Positions 7,468 through 16,605 of a stretch of DNA of 40,364 bases are shown here, in pieces (the first letter of the stretch is position 1; every line of letters begins with the position of its first letter). The stretch is taken from positions 1 through 40,364 of the forward strand of contig JANQFT010000260.1 in NCBI GenBank assembly GCA_028277685.1. The letters are read 5' to 3'. Both the position numbers and the translations under genes were made by a program. The notes below the pieces were generated by a model, which saw only the letters and a program-made list of their open reading frames with translations, made no database searches and had not been told where the DNA came from. Source of the stretch: Phycisphaeraceae bacterium. Its GTDB lineage: Bacteria; Planctomycetota; Phycisphaerae; Phycisphaerales; Zrk34.

Positions 7468-8418
7468 GTGAGCGAACTTGGTCAAAACAGTGCGTTGTTA
7501 TCGGCTGCTGAGTTAAATCAGCTTGGCGATCTGATGTTCATCGCGCGGAAGATGGTGGAGGGCGTTTACTCGGGCCGGCATCGCAGCACGCGGCGGGGGC
7601 AATCGGCAGAGTTCTACGACTACCGTGCCTATGCTGAGGGCGATGACCCGCAACGTGTCGACTGGAAAGTATTCGGCCGATCGGATCGGTTGTACGTCCG
7701 GCGACATCGGCACGACGCACAGCTCAACATGCACCTGCTGATCGATCGGTCAGCATCGATGGATTTTTCCGGTTTGGACGCACGCGGAAGAGCGCGGAAG
7801 GATTTCACAAGCAAATGGACCTGTGCCCGACAGCTGGCTGCGGCGTTGGCGCTGTTGGCGGTGCGGCAAACCGATCGCGTGGGCTTGCATGCGTTTGACC
7901 AGGTGCATCAGCAGATCACACCGTCCGGCACGACATCAGAGCACCTGAACAACCTGGTGCAGGCGCTGCAAACCATGCAAACGGGTGGTGCGGGCGATCC
8001 GGTACGGGCTTTGGCGCAAGCTCATGCCACGATCACGCAACGGCATCAACGAAGCGGCCTGCTGATACTGATCAGTGATTTGCAGGACGATGCGGGTACA
8101 TGGCTCAAGGCGATGCATCCATTTCTGCATAGCCACTTTGATATCGTGGTGTTGCACGTGCTGACCCCCCAGGAAACTGATCTGCGCGAGATCGGCGGGC
8201 TACGGCTCATTGATTCAGAAACGCGCGACTCGGTGCGCACCTTCGGGCCATCGATTCAACAGGCATATCGCAAACGTATGCGTGATCATCTTGCATCGCT
8301 TCAAAGGGGGTTTGCCCAGCATCGTGTGGATTATCATCTGATGCTAACGAATGAATCGCCCGTGGAAGCGCTGAGTGCGTATGTGCATCGCCGGGGTGCT
8401 GCGGGGCTGGCCACGTGA
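7468..8418 (+). CDS. DUF58 domain protein (first copy)
   Basis: A 316-residue protein with the DUF58 signature at ~44-74 (GQSAEFYDYRAYAEGDDPQRVDWKVFGRSDRLYV) and a VWA-like fold whose metal site is DRSAS at 93-97. DUF58 proteins are cytoplasmic partners of MoxR ATPases in Bat-type operons; their exact activity is unknown. The GTG start at 7468 is supported by AGGA seven bases upstream. It opens the 15-gene array but is separated from the next gene by ~190 bases, so it may be expressed on its own. It is a divergent paralogue of the DUF58 gene at 15644, which sits in the usual place after moxR. Confidence 0.92.
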   Translation: MSELGQNSALLSAAELNQLGDLMFIARKMVEGVYSGRHRSTRRGQSAEFYDYRAYAEGDDPQRVDWKVFGRSDRLYVRRHRHDAQLNMHLLIDRSASMDFSGLDARGRARKDFTSKWTCARQLAAALALLAVRQTDRVGLHAFDQVHQQITPSGTTSEHLNNLVQALQTMQTGGAGDPVRALAQAHATITQRHQRSGLLILISDLQDDAGTWLKAMHPFLHSHFDIVVLHVLTPQETDLREIGGLRLIDSETRDSVRTFGPSIQQAYRKRMRDHLASLQRGFAQHRVDYHLMLTNESPVEALSAYVHRRGAAGLAT

Positions 8419-8524
8419 ACGGTTTGCCCGAATCTGGTGGTAATGTGTGGTGTGATCGCAATTTCGTTTGAACCGCGCATGGTAAGCTGTCGTCTACATA
8501 TACGAAGGTGGGCGGTCTGTTGGT

Positions 8525-8580
8525 GTAGCGATCTGCTACCATGTACCAGCTAAAGATAGTGCCATCGGTGCCTGACCGAT
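8525..8580 (+). promoter_or_regulatory. Two small inverted repeats before the giant PQQ gene
   Basis: GTAGC (8525-8529) with GCTAC (8535-8539), and ATCGGT (8564-8569) with ACCGAT (8575-8580), lie in the longest gap inside the array (8419-8605). They could mark an internal promoter or operator; no clear -35/-10 pair was found and such short repeats can arise by chance. Confidence 0.25.
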
Positions 8581-8605
8581 CAGGCCGAGGCTTGGAGCAC
8601 GAGTG

Positions 8606-11600
8606 ATGCGCAACGTGTGCCGAACAACGACAGGTAGAGCATGTTTTTCCGCATGGGTTGTTTTGGCCTTGTGCGCTCTGCCATGGGCTGTTGCGCAAGC
8701 TCAGCCAGCACCGCAAGCCGTGGCGGTTCAGGCTGTAGCGGCAACCAAGGATGAAAAACCAGCCGCACCACGCAGCAGCACCATGCTCGATACCAACAGC
8801 GACCTGGATACGCTGCTTGAACGCGCGGCCGCATATCTTGGCAGTGGTCAGTACCGCGAAGGTCTTACCCTCTGCCAGCACGTGGTCGACAAATACGCCG
8901 ACACCCTGACCACCAGTGATGACCGCCACTACCAACCTGCTCGTCTGTACGTTGAGCGGATGATGGCACGTCTGGGCGATGAGGGGTTGGCAACTTATCG
9001 ACTAACTGCTGATGGGCAAGCCAAGGCTTTGCTGAATGGTGAGTCAATCACCGCCACGCGTAATGCAAAAGCGTTGAAGCAGATTGCCGATCGTTATTTC
9101 ATCAGCACCATCGGCGATGATGCCGCCTATTTACTCGGATGTATGCTGCTGGATCAACACGACGACCACGGCGCGCGACGCATGTTCCGAAAGGTGCTGA
9201 ACGATCATCCTGATCCATCTGTCAACCGGGACCAACTGTTACTTCGCCTTGCACTGGTGAATATGCGGCTTGGTGACCAGGGGCGCGCCGAAGCGATTCT
9301 GAAAGACCTTGCTGACCGTGGTAATACGGCATCACGTCAGTTGGCCCTGTTGCGCACTTATGTTGCAGCGTCGAATCATTCCGTATCCGCATCGCCTCAA
9401 ACAGATTGGCCTATCCGATTCGGCAACCCATCTCGAACGGCGCAACTGCCGGATACGCACGACACGGCCGCTCAGGATGGTGATGATCATCTCTGGGCGC
9501 AGGCGTGGGTCTATAAACATCCGCTGCTTGCTTCGTCGCTTCAATGGGGAGGCCACCGAGAATATTACTCCGGTGGACGCAGTCGACTGCAGATGGTCCA
9601 GCGCTGGCGCGAACACCACTGGCTACCGACCACACAAATGCGCTACGCGCAAGATCGGTTGCTCTTCAAAACGCACGCACACCTGGTGTGCATGGATCGA
9701 AACAGTGGCGAAGTTCTCTGGCAACGCCAGGAAGGCGAGGACGAGCCGGTCAGGCAATTTGCTCATTCAGTCACTTCGTATCGCTCGAGCAGTTCGGATG
9801 ATTCAGCGTACCCCAGCACACTGGAAGAGCGCATGCTCTTCGGCGATGAAGTGCGCAAATGCATCAGCATTGTGGATCACACCGTTTTCATGATCGAGCA
9901 TCATCGGCCCAACGCCGGCCGTTCGCGCAACGAACATCAAATGGTGCGTCGCCACATGATGAATCACAATGGCGCCGAAGCCGTAGGCACCCAGTTGTCC
10001 GCCATCGATCTGGATACGGGTAAGCTCAAGTGGCGTTTGGGAAGACAACCAGGGTCCAACACGCCGTTGAATGGAGCCACGTTCCTGGCCACTCCGATCA
10101 AGGCGGATGGTCATCTGCTGTTACCGGTTTTAGAGAATGATGAAGTACGCCTGGTTGCACTCGATCCCAAGTCGGGCAAGTTGCGGTGGAAGACATTTCT
10201 CTGCGCTCCGCGTGAAACGGAACTGCAACCATGGACACCCACCGTCATCGCCTGTGCAGATGGTGAAGCCTACGTGGCCAGCGGCCATGGCGTCGTGTTT
10301 GCGGTCGACCTGCACGGCGGCGCGATGCGCTGGGCAGCGCGATACAAGCGCGATCTGAAAAAGCCGGAAAAGAATCATCACCATTGGGGTGCGAAGCCCG
10401 CAGCCACTCCGCTCGGCTGGGATCAGAATGCCGTGTTCGTTGTGGGTGGTTGGGTGGTCGTGTTGCCGACCGATTCGAAGCACATCATGGCATTCGACCG
10501 CGTGACCGGCAGGCAGCACTATCGCCTGCTGGTTTCCGCACCCAGGTATGCGCTGGGTGTGGTGGAGGGCGGGTTGATCGTGGCGACCAACGATGCGCTG
10601 TACAGCTACAACGCGCATAACGCCAAGCTTCAATGGCAAGCGCCGCTGGATGTTTCTCCGGGTCGCGCTGCTCTTTCGCGCAGTGTGATCTATGTGCCAC
10701 AGGGCAACCGCATCGTCCAACTGGATGCGCGGGGCGGAAGGCGGTTGGCCGAAACGCGGGCCGTCACATCACGAGACGATCCGTTGGGCAATCTGCTTTG
10801 TGATGGCAGGCGAATCTATGCCGCGGGTATGGAGTACGTTTATGCCGTCATGGACACGCAGCACCTTCTGGCTGACATAACCCGCAAAATCAAGATTCAG
10901 CCAAACATCGCGGCATACCACGCCAGGGCACGCACCCATCGGCAGGTCGGACAGACAGATCAAGCGATTCATGATCTGCGATTGGCGATCAACGCTCCCG
11001 GAAAAGAAGAAGCAAGAGATGCTGCGCGTGGGGAACTGCTCGACGAACTGATCAATACGCTTGCCACATCCGAACAGCCGCAGCAGGTGTTGGAAGAAGC
11101 AGATCAGATCGCAAAGACCAACACGCAGAAGTTACGTGTTGACTTGGCCCGGGCGGATCACGCTGCACGTTCAGGTGCGCCGATTGAAGCCGCCAGAACC
11201 TATCTGAATCTGCTTGCGGAAGAAGGCCAGACCACCATTTCGCTATCGCCCAACAGTCAGGCGTCGGTGCGTGCGATCGCGGGCGCTCGGCTAGCTGACC
11301 TGATGCAAACGCATCAGGCGGTTATCTCGCCGTTGGTTCACCTGAACGCGCAGCAGGCGTGGGATCAGGCGTTCGCGCATGGTGTTGACGATACGAATCG
11401 CTACCACAGACTGATGGCGATCGCACGTCAGTTCCGCGGGTCAATCCAATCCCGGCACGCGATGATTCAAATCGCTCAACTGGCGGCAAAGGTTGGACAG
11501 TTTGAATCAGCAGAAGCCGTGCTGAGCAGGTGGGCCCGGTCATCGGATGCTCGTGAGGCGGCCACCGCGCGATGGGCGCTGGGCAATTTGTATGCTGATC

Positions 11601-13471
11601 GCGGTTGGCGGCACATGGCGCGATTGACGTTTCAAGCTGCCATCGCAGATCATGCGGACATTCAGATCGATCACACCGAGCCGGCCTACACGGTGGGTGA
11701 GCTTGCCGGTGAAAAGCTGAGCCAACTCGCTGGCAACACCATCACCGACACGGTAACAGACCTCAGCTTTGGCGGACCGCCCTGGCGGCGAACATGGTTT
11801 GAACGGGGCTATGGCAGTCGCACGATCGATTTGATTCAACACGAAGCCGACCCCTCTACATTCCTGCGCAATCATGTGTTGGTCTTCATTCGGCACGGAC
11901 GTTCGCGCCTGGTGTGTCGACGTGCGGACACAGGCAGGATCGCATGGCAACTGCCATTGATGCAGTACGCCGCGCGAGACATGCAGATCGATCAGTACGG
12001 CCGTCTGCATGCAGGTGGTCGATGGGAACACATGCTGGTTCTGCCCGCGGGCAAGGGGTTGGCAGCGTATAGTCTGCTTACCGGCAAGCGCATATGGCAA
12101 AGCGATCGTGTCAGCGAAGATGATGCCAAGACCTCTACTGCTCATCCCGCCCAGAACCAACACGCCCAGTTGCTTCAGTCGCGCTCTGATCATCGAACAA
12201 AAGCCGGTCTTTCCACGGTGTCGGTGGGGGATGGCCTGGTGGTGCAGCAAATCGTCGCCAAAGATATGACCGAGATGGTGCAGGTGCACGATGCGGCCAC
12301 CGGCCAGGTCATCTGGCGACGCTTTTTTAATGACGAAGCGATTGATGGCGTTCGCATCGCATGTGGTGTGGTGAATGTGATCACCGGTGGAGGCACTGAA
12401 CTTGCCTCTTACGACCGTGCGACAGGTCAGTTGCTTTGCCGTGCGAAACTGCCCGACCTAGACAGTGATTCCCCCGTCATCTGGACCGAACGTGGCGTGG
12501 TGTGCAGGAACCAACGTGACCGGGAAACCAAACTGATTCAACTACCTGCCGGTAAAGTTGCCTGGACCGTGCGCTCACGCAGTTGGGTCCGCTTAAGGCA
12601 ACTCAATGATCAAACAGGTTGCTTGTATTCCAGCGATGGGGTGAAGATCTTCAATCTGGATACAGGTCATGTGATAGCCTCGCTTGATAGCGGTGTGGTT
12701 GGACGCAACCTGCAGGACGTTGCGATGACGCGCGACGGCCTTGAACTCTACACGTTGGGTTGGGGTAACCGGGGCGGCCAGACGTTGCGCATCGTGCAGA
12801 TCAAAAGTGGCAAGCAACTTACTTCCATTGATTTTGGCAATTCCTATGGGCAACGTATCTCAGCGCAGACGCTGGCAGACGCCGGCGAATTCATCCCCTG
12901 GGTGGAACGTATAGAGCGTAAGGATGGATCGCACAACGCGAATCGGGCGATAGCGATCTACCGCAAGCGCACAGGCAAACGGTACACCAAGCATGCGCTT
13001 CCCACTCCTCTCGGTAATGGACACCTTCGTTACACCCACGAGGCGCCTCAGGTGATTAACGGAGTGCTGATCGTTAACAGCAACGAAGGACAGATGGGTT
13101 TTGTCCACGATGACAATCCGTTACCCGCCGGGGGTGTGGTTCACACAGTGCAACCGGGAGAAACGCTCGCCAGCATCACCCGTAAATACTATGGCGATGA
13201 GAAACACCTCACGCGCATCACCAAAGCGAACCCCGACGAGAAGATTGGGCCGTTGAATAAGATCACCGCGGGAACGAAGCTGAAAATTCCCGGTCGTAAG
13301 GAAGAACCTGAAGAGTCATCCACGTCAGGCACAATCACCGTGCAGGATAAGGATGGTGTTCGATATTTGATCACCGACCAGGATACGCCATTCAGTGAGA
13401 TCGCACGGGAGATTCAAAAGGCGCATCGTGATGGCGTGAAGGTCCAGGTAAAGATGAGGGGACAGGAATGA
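8606..13471 (+). CDS. Giant secreted TPR / PQQ-like propeller protein with LysM domain
   Basis: A 1621-residue protein. Residues 1-32 are a Sec signal peptide (VVLALCALPWAVAQAQ). Residues ~50-220 are TPR-like helices (LLERAAAYLGSGQYREGL, DDAAYLLGCMLLDQHD). A first PQQ-like beta-propeller spans ~250-760, shown by repeats such as NSGEVLWQR, DTGKLKWRL, SGKLRWKTF and VTGRQHYRL. A second helical TPR part is ~765-1060, and a second propeller is ~1070-1500 (DTGRIAWQL, LTGKRIWQS, ATGQVIWRR). A LysM domain is at ~1513-1563 (HTVQPGETLASITRKYYG), which in known families binds peptidoglycan or related glycans. A coupled tail follows. PQQ-like repeats here more probably serve as a scaffold than as a quinoprotein enzyme. 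The ATG at 8606 follows GGAG by eight bases. The stop overlaps the next start (ATGA). It is a paralogue of the protein at 18875, which lacks LysM. Confidence 0.93.
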   Translation: MRNVCRTTTGRACFSAWVVLALCALPWAVAQAQPAPQAVAVQAVAATKDEKPAAPRSSTMLDTNSDLDTLLERAAAYLGSGQYREGLTLCQHVVDKYADTLTTSDDRHYQPARLYVERMMARLGDEGLATYRLTADGQAKALLNGESITATRNAKALKQIADRYFISTIGDDAAYLLGCMLLDQHDDHGARRMFRKVLNDHPDPSVNRDQLLLRLALVNMRLGDQGRAEAILKDLADRGNTASRQLALLRTYVAASNHSVSASPQTDWPIRFGNPSRTAQLPDTHDTAAQDGDDHLWAQAWVYKHPLLASSLQWGGHREYYSGGRSRLQMVQRWREHHWLPTTQMRYAQDRLLFKTHAHLVCMDRNSGEVLWQRQEGEDEPVRQFAHSVTSYRSSSSDDSAYPSTLEERMLFGDEVRKCISIVDHTVFMIEHHRPNAGRSRNEHQMVRRHMMNHNGAEAVGTQLSAIDLDTGKLKWRLGRQPGSNTPLNGATFLATPIKADGHLLLPVLENDEVRLVALDPKSGKLRWKTFLCAPRETELQPWTPTVIACADGEAYVASGHGVVFAVDLHGGAMRWAARYKRDLKKPEKNHHHWGAKPAATPLGWDQNAVFVVGGWVVVLPTDSKHIMAFDRVTGRQHYRLLVSAPRYALGVVEGGLIVATNDALYSYNAHNAKLQWQAPLDVSPGRAALSRSVIYVPQGNRIVQLDARGGRRLAETRAVTSRDDPLGNLLCDGRRIYAAGMEYVYAVMDTQHLLADITRKIKIQPNIAAYHARARTHRQVGQTDQAIHDLRLAINAPGKEEARDAARGELLDELINTLATSEQPQQVLEEADQIAKTNTQKLRVDLARADHAARSGAPIEAARTYLNLLAEEGQTTISLSPNSQASVRAIAGARLADLMQTHQAVISPLVHLNAQQAWDQAFAHGVDDTNRYHRLMAIARQFRGSIQSRHAMIQIAQLAAKVGQFESAEAVLSRWARSSDAREAATARWALGNLYADRGWRHMARLTFQAAIADHADIQIDHTEPAYTVGELAGEKLSQLAGNTITDTVTDLSFGGPPWRRTWFERGYGSRTIDLIQHEADPSTFLRNHVLVFIRHGRSRLVCRRADTGRIAWQLPLMQYAARDMQIDQYGRLHAGGRWEHMLVLPAGKGLAAYSLLTGKRIWQSDRVSEDDAKTSTAHPAQNQHAQLLQSRSDHRTKAGLSTVSVGDGLVVQQIVAKDMTEMVQVHDAATGQVIWRRFFNDEAIDGVRIACGVVNVITGGGTELASYDRATGQLLCRAKLPDLDSDSPVIWTERGVVCRNQRDRETKLIQLPAGKVAWTVRSRSWVRLRQLNDQTGCLYSSDGVKIFNLDTGHVIASLDSGVVGRNLQDVAMTRDGLELYTLGWGNRGGQTLRIVQIKSGKQLTSIDFGNSYGQRISAQTLADAGEFIPWVERIERKDGSHNANRAIAIYRKRTGKRYTKHALPTPLGNGHLRYTHEAPQVINGVLIVNSNEGQMGFVHDDNPLPAGGVVHTVQPGETLASITRKYYGDEKHLTRITKANPDEKIGPLNKITAGTKLKIPGRKEEPEESSTSGTITVQDKDGVRYLITDQDTPFSEIAREIQKAHRDGVKVQVKMRGQE

Positions 13472-14538
13472 TTCGCACAACACGATTCATCTGGCATGCC
13501 TACGTGGTGTGGGGCGCGGTGGCCATCACGCTGGTGCCGACCGTCGCCCACGCGCAATCTGTACCCACCCGACCGGAGATGATCACCGCACGTACTGAGC
13601 AATCGATCAAGGCAGCCTTGGCGCACCTTGCCCGTACGCAGAGTCGTGATGGTTCCTGGCGCAGCGGTTCGTATCACGGTACGTATCCATGCGTGATGAC
13701 ATCATTGGCGGGCCTTGCGCTGATGGCCGGCGGCAACACACCGGTGGAGGGTCGGTACGCAGCCAACGTACGCAAGGCGGTCGATTACGTTCTTAGTTCG
13801 GCCGACCCCGAGCGCGGCTTGATTGCGCGTGCGGGTGAAGAATCAAGACCCATGTACGGGCATGGTTTCAGCATGTTGTTCCTGGCGGAAGCCTACGGCA
13901 TGGAGCGCGACACCCGTCGCCAGCAACGTATTCGCACGGTGTTGGAAAAGGCCATCAAGCTCACCAGTCAATCACAATCACGGGCAGGTGGATGGTACTA
14001 CGGTCCCGATTCAAACAGCGATGAAGGCTCCGTCACCGTGACTCAGATTCAGGGCTTGCGCGCCTGCCGTAATGCCGGCATCAAAGTGCCCAAGAGCGTG
14101 ATTGATAACGCCTGCACTTACATCGAAAACAGTGCAAACAAAGATGGTGGCATTCGGTACCAAGCACGCGGCGGCGGCAGCAGCCTGCCCGCAATCACAG
14201 CCGCTGCCGTCGCGGTGATGTACAACGCTGGCGAATACGAAAACCCCGTCGCATTGGGTGCACTGAAGTATCTCAAGGCCCGAATGAAACGACGTGGCCC
14301 CACCAGCGCATTTGGTGGCCACAAGTTTTACTCATTGCTGTACGCTTCTCAGGCCATGTACCTCAGTGGTCAAGAGAACTGGAAATCGTTCTTCCCCCCA
14401 GTTCGCGATGACCTGATCCGCACGCAAAACCGTGATGGCAGTTGGCATGGTGATGGCGTGGGTACCACGTACGGCACGGCCATTGGTCTGCTGATTCTGC
14501 AACTCCCTTATCGTTATCTCCCTATTCTTCAGCGCTGA
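13468..14538 (+). CDS. Secreted squalene-cyclase / prenyltransferase-like alpha-alpha repeat protein
   Basis: A 356-residue protein with a signal peptide (residues ~1-29, ending AHA-Q) and repeats of the terpenoid-cyclase toroid fold: QSRDGSWRSGSYHG, AGGWYYGPDSNSDEGSVTVTQIQGLRA, KDGGIRYQ and NRDGSWHGDGVGTTYGTAIGLLIL. The DGSW/GGW blocks are the QW-like motif. There is no DxDD or other cyclase catalytic motif that I can see, so it is probably a binding or structural protein rather than a cyclase. Its ATG overlaps the upstream stop by four bases and it is preceded by a purine-rich site (GAGGGGACAGGA). Export plus position between a LysM propeller and MoxR suggest a periplasmic role in this system. 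Confidence 0.88.
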   Translation: MIRTTRFIWHAYVVWGAVAITLVPTVAHAQSVPTRPEMITARTEQSIKAALAHLARTQSRDGSWRSGSYHGTYPCVMTSLAGLALMAGGNTPVEGRYAANVRKAVDYVLSSADPERGLIARAGEESRPMYGHGFSMLFLAEAYGMERDTRRQQRIRTVLEKAIKLTSQSQSRAGGWYYGPDSNSDEGSVTVTQIQGLRACRNAGIKVPKSVIDNACTYIENSANKDGGIRYQARGGGSSLPAITAAAVAVMYNAGEYENPVALGALKYLKARMKRRGPTSAFGGHKFYSLLYASQAMYLSGQENWKSFFPPVRDDLIRTQNRDGSWHGDGVGTTYGTAIGLLILQLPYRYLPILQR

Positions 14539-14561
14539 ATGTGCGTTGGCAGGAGTGATCA

Positions 14562-15641
14562 ATGACTGAACCCCAAGCACCCGGCACTGATACGCAGTCG
14601 TTAGAGCAAGATGACCTGCAGGCGATCGACCAATTGCAGCAGGCGCGCCAGCAGTTACGTGCGGAGCTGGCCAAAGTGATCGTCGGGCAAGAGAAGGTGA
14701 TCGATCAGATCCTTATCGCGATTCTTGCGCAGGGACACTGCTTGTTGGAAGGTGTGCCGGGTTTGGCGAAGACGTTGATGGTTTCAACTCTGGCCCGCGC
14801 ATTCGACATGTCATTCAGTCGCATTCAGTTCACACCCGACCTGATGCCTTCGGACATTACCGGCACTGAAGTGATTCATGAAGATAAAGCAACCGGCGAC
14901 CGGCAATTTAAGTTTCTTAAAGGTCCGGTGTTTAACAACGTGATTTTGGCCGACGAGATCAACCGCACCCCGCCCAAAACCCAGGCCGCGATGCTGGAAT
15001 CGATGCAGGAACGCCAGGTGACCATCGGCGGTCAACGGTTCGAGCTGCCCTCGCCATTTTTCGTTTTGGCAACGCAGAACCCCATTGAACAGGAAGGCAC
15101 GTATCCGCTTCCCGAAGCGCAGCAGGATCGCTTCATGTTCAAAGTGTTTGTTGACTATCCGAGTTACGATGAGGAGTACCTTGTGGCAGAGCGCACCACT
15201 GCGATGTTCGATCCACAGGTACAGCCGGTGCTCACCACAGATCAGGTGAAAGCGCTGCAACAGTTGGTGCGCCGCGTGCCGGTGGCACCGCATGTGATTC
15301 ACTACGCACTAAGGCTGGTTCGCGCAACACGCGTTGGCGAGACGGATGTCCCCGACTTCGTGAACGAGTGGGTCAGTTGGGGGGCAGGCCCGCGCGCGGT
15401 GCAATATCTGTTGTTGGGGGGCAAGGCGACTGCCGCGCTGGATGGACGCACCTGCGTAACCACCGATGATGTGAAATCAATCGCACATCCAACCTTACGG
15501 CACCGCATCATCACAAACTTCAACGCCGAATCAGAAGGTATCACGGCCGACCGCGTCACTGATCGGTTGCTCAGCACCATCAGTGAAGCTGCCGGCGATG
15601 AAGCAGTACCCGCAGACGTTCAACGTGCGCTGAACAGCTAA
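14562..15641 (+). CDS. MoxR-family AAA ATPase
   Basis: A 359-residue cytoplasmic ATPase. Walker A is GVPGLAKT (64-71), Walker B is ILADEINR, with [10 protein letters not shown] and [26 protein letters not shown], all hallmarks of MoxR. MoxR proteins act as chaperone-like ATPases that load metals or remodel VWA-domain partners. The Shine-Dalgarno CAGGAG is about seven bases before the ATG. The next gene, a DUF58 protein, starts three bases after its stop, the classic moxR-DUF58 pair, so the products are likely coupled. Confidence 0.96.
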   Translation: MTEPQAPGTDTQSLEQDDLQAIDQLQQARQQLRAELAKVIVGQEKVIDQILIAILAQGHCLLEGVPGLAKTLMVSTLARAFDMSFSRIQFTPDLMPSDITGTEVIHEDKATGDRQFKFLKGPVFNNVILADEINRTPPKTQAAMLESMQERQVTIGGQRFELPSPFFVLATQNPIEQEGTYPLPEAQQDRFMFKVFVDYPSYDEEYLVAERTTAMFDPQVQPVLTTDQVKALQQLVRRVPVAPHVIHYALRLVRATRVGETDVPDFVNEWVSWGAGPRAVQYLLLGGKATAALDGRTCVTTDDVKSIAHPTLRHRIITNFNAESEGITADRVTDRLLSTISEAAGDEAVPADVQRALNS

Positions 15642-15643
15642 TC

Positions 15644-16573
15644 ATGTCTGATTCGCGACGATACCTTGATCCCGCAACGCTGAACAAGATCAGCCGTCTG
15701 GATCTGCGCGCCAGGCTGGTGGTCGAAGGTTTCATCACCGGCTTGCACCGCAGTCCGTATCACGGGTTTGCCGTGGAGTTTGCCCAGCATCGACCTTATG
15801 TAGCCGGTGATGAAATCAAGCACATTGACTGGAAAGTATGGTCGAAAACAGACCGGTTTTATGTCAAGGAATATGAGGAAGAGACGAATCTGAAATGCAC
15901 GATTCTTCTGGATGCCAGTGCATCCATGAGTTACGGGCAACAGGACCAGGGCAAGCGAAGAGGCCTGGGCAAGTTCGATTACGCCGCCACCTGTGCCGCC
16001 TGCCTGGCGTACATGCTTCAACGGCAGCAGGATGCAGTCGGGCTGGTCACGTTCGATGAACAGGTGCGACTGAATCTTCCTGCCAGTTCACATCCATCAC
16101 ACATCAAGCTTCTCGTTCACGAGTTGGAACAGACGCAACCCCGTGAGAAGACGGATATCGCGGAAGTGCTTCCCGCATTAGCCGAGCAGCTACGCCAGCG
16201 TGGATTGATGGTGCTGATCAGCGATCTGTTTGTCGACATGGATCGCCTGACCGAAGCCCTGCGCCAGTTTCGGCATCGTCGGCACGAAGTGGTCGTCTTT
16301 CACGTGATGCACCATGATGAACTGACATTCCCGTTTGAAGACAACACGCAATTTGAAGGTTTGGAAATCGACGCACAGGTACTTACCGAGCCGCGCGCAT
16401 TGCGGAAATCATACCTGGCGGCGAAAGACAAGTTCGTGACCGATGTGCGTCGGTGTTGTGCGGGGGCGGGCATCGATTACGTTCCGCTGAGCACAACCGA
16501 CCCACTTGATGCGGCGTTGGCCAGCTATCTGGCATTTCGCCAGAAGACACGCCGCGCGGTACGTCGACACTAA
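15644..16573 (+). CDS. DUF58 domain protein (second copy)
   Basis: A 309-residue protein. DUF58 signature: FAVEFAQHRPYVAGDEIKHIDWKVWSKTDRFYVKEYEEE at ~42-80. The VWA-like metal site DASAS is at 90-94, followed by MSYG. No Shine-Dalgarno sequence is obvious, so translation probably depends on the preceding moxR stop three bases upstream. It sits between moxR and a BatA-type gene, the usual Bat arrangement, and differs clearly from the DUF58 protein at 7468 (for example the insert QQDQGKRRGLGKF after the metal site). Confidence 0.95.
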   Translation: MSDSRRYLDPATLNKISRLDLRARLVVEGFITGLHRSPYHGFAVEFAQHRPYVAGDEIKHIDWKVWSKTDRFYVKEYEEETNLKCTILLDASASMSYGQQDQGKRRGLGKFDYAATCAACLAYMLQRQQDAVGLVTFDEQVRLNLPASSHPSHIKLLVHELEQTQPREKTDIAEVLPALAEQLRQRGLMVLISDLFVDMDRLTEALRQFRHRRHEVVVFHVMHHDELTFPFEDNTQFEGLEIDAQVLTEPRALRKSYLAAKDKFVTDVRRCCAGAGIDYVPLSTTDPLDAALASYLAFRQKTRRAVRRH

Positions 16574-16605
16574 ACAAAAAATCACTCACAACGACCACGG
16601 CACTT

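Noticed and set aside
10130-10720. Minus-strand 196-codon frame inside the giant PQQ gene
   Set aside because: Composition mirrors the sense gene; no motif and no ribosome-binding site.
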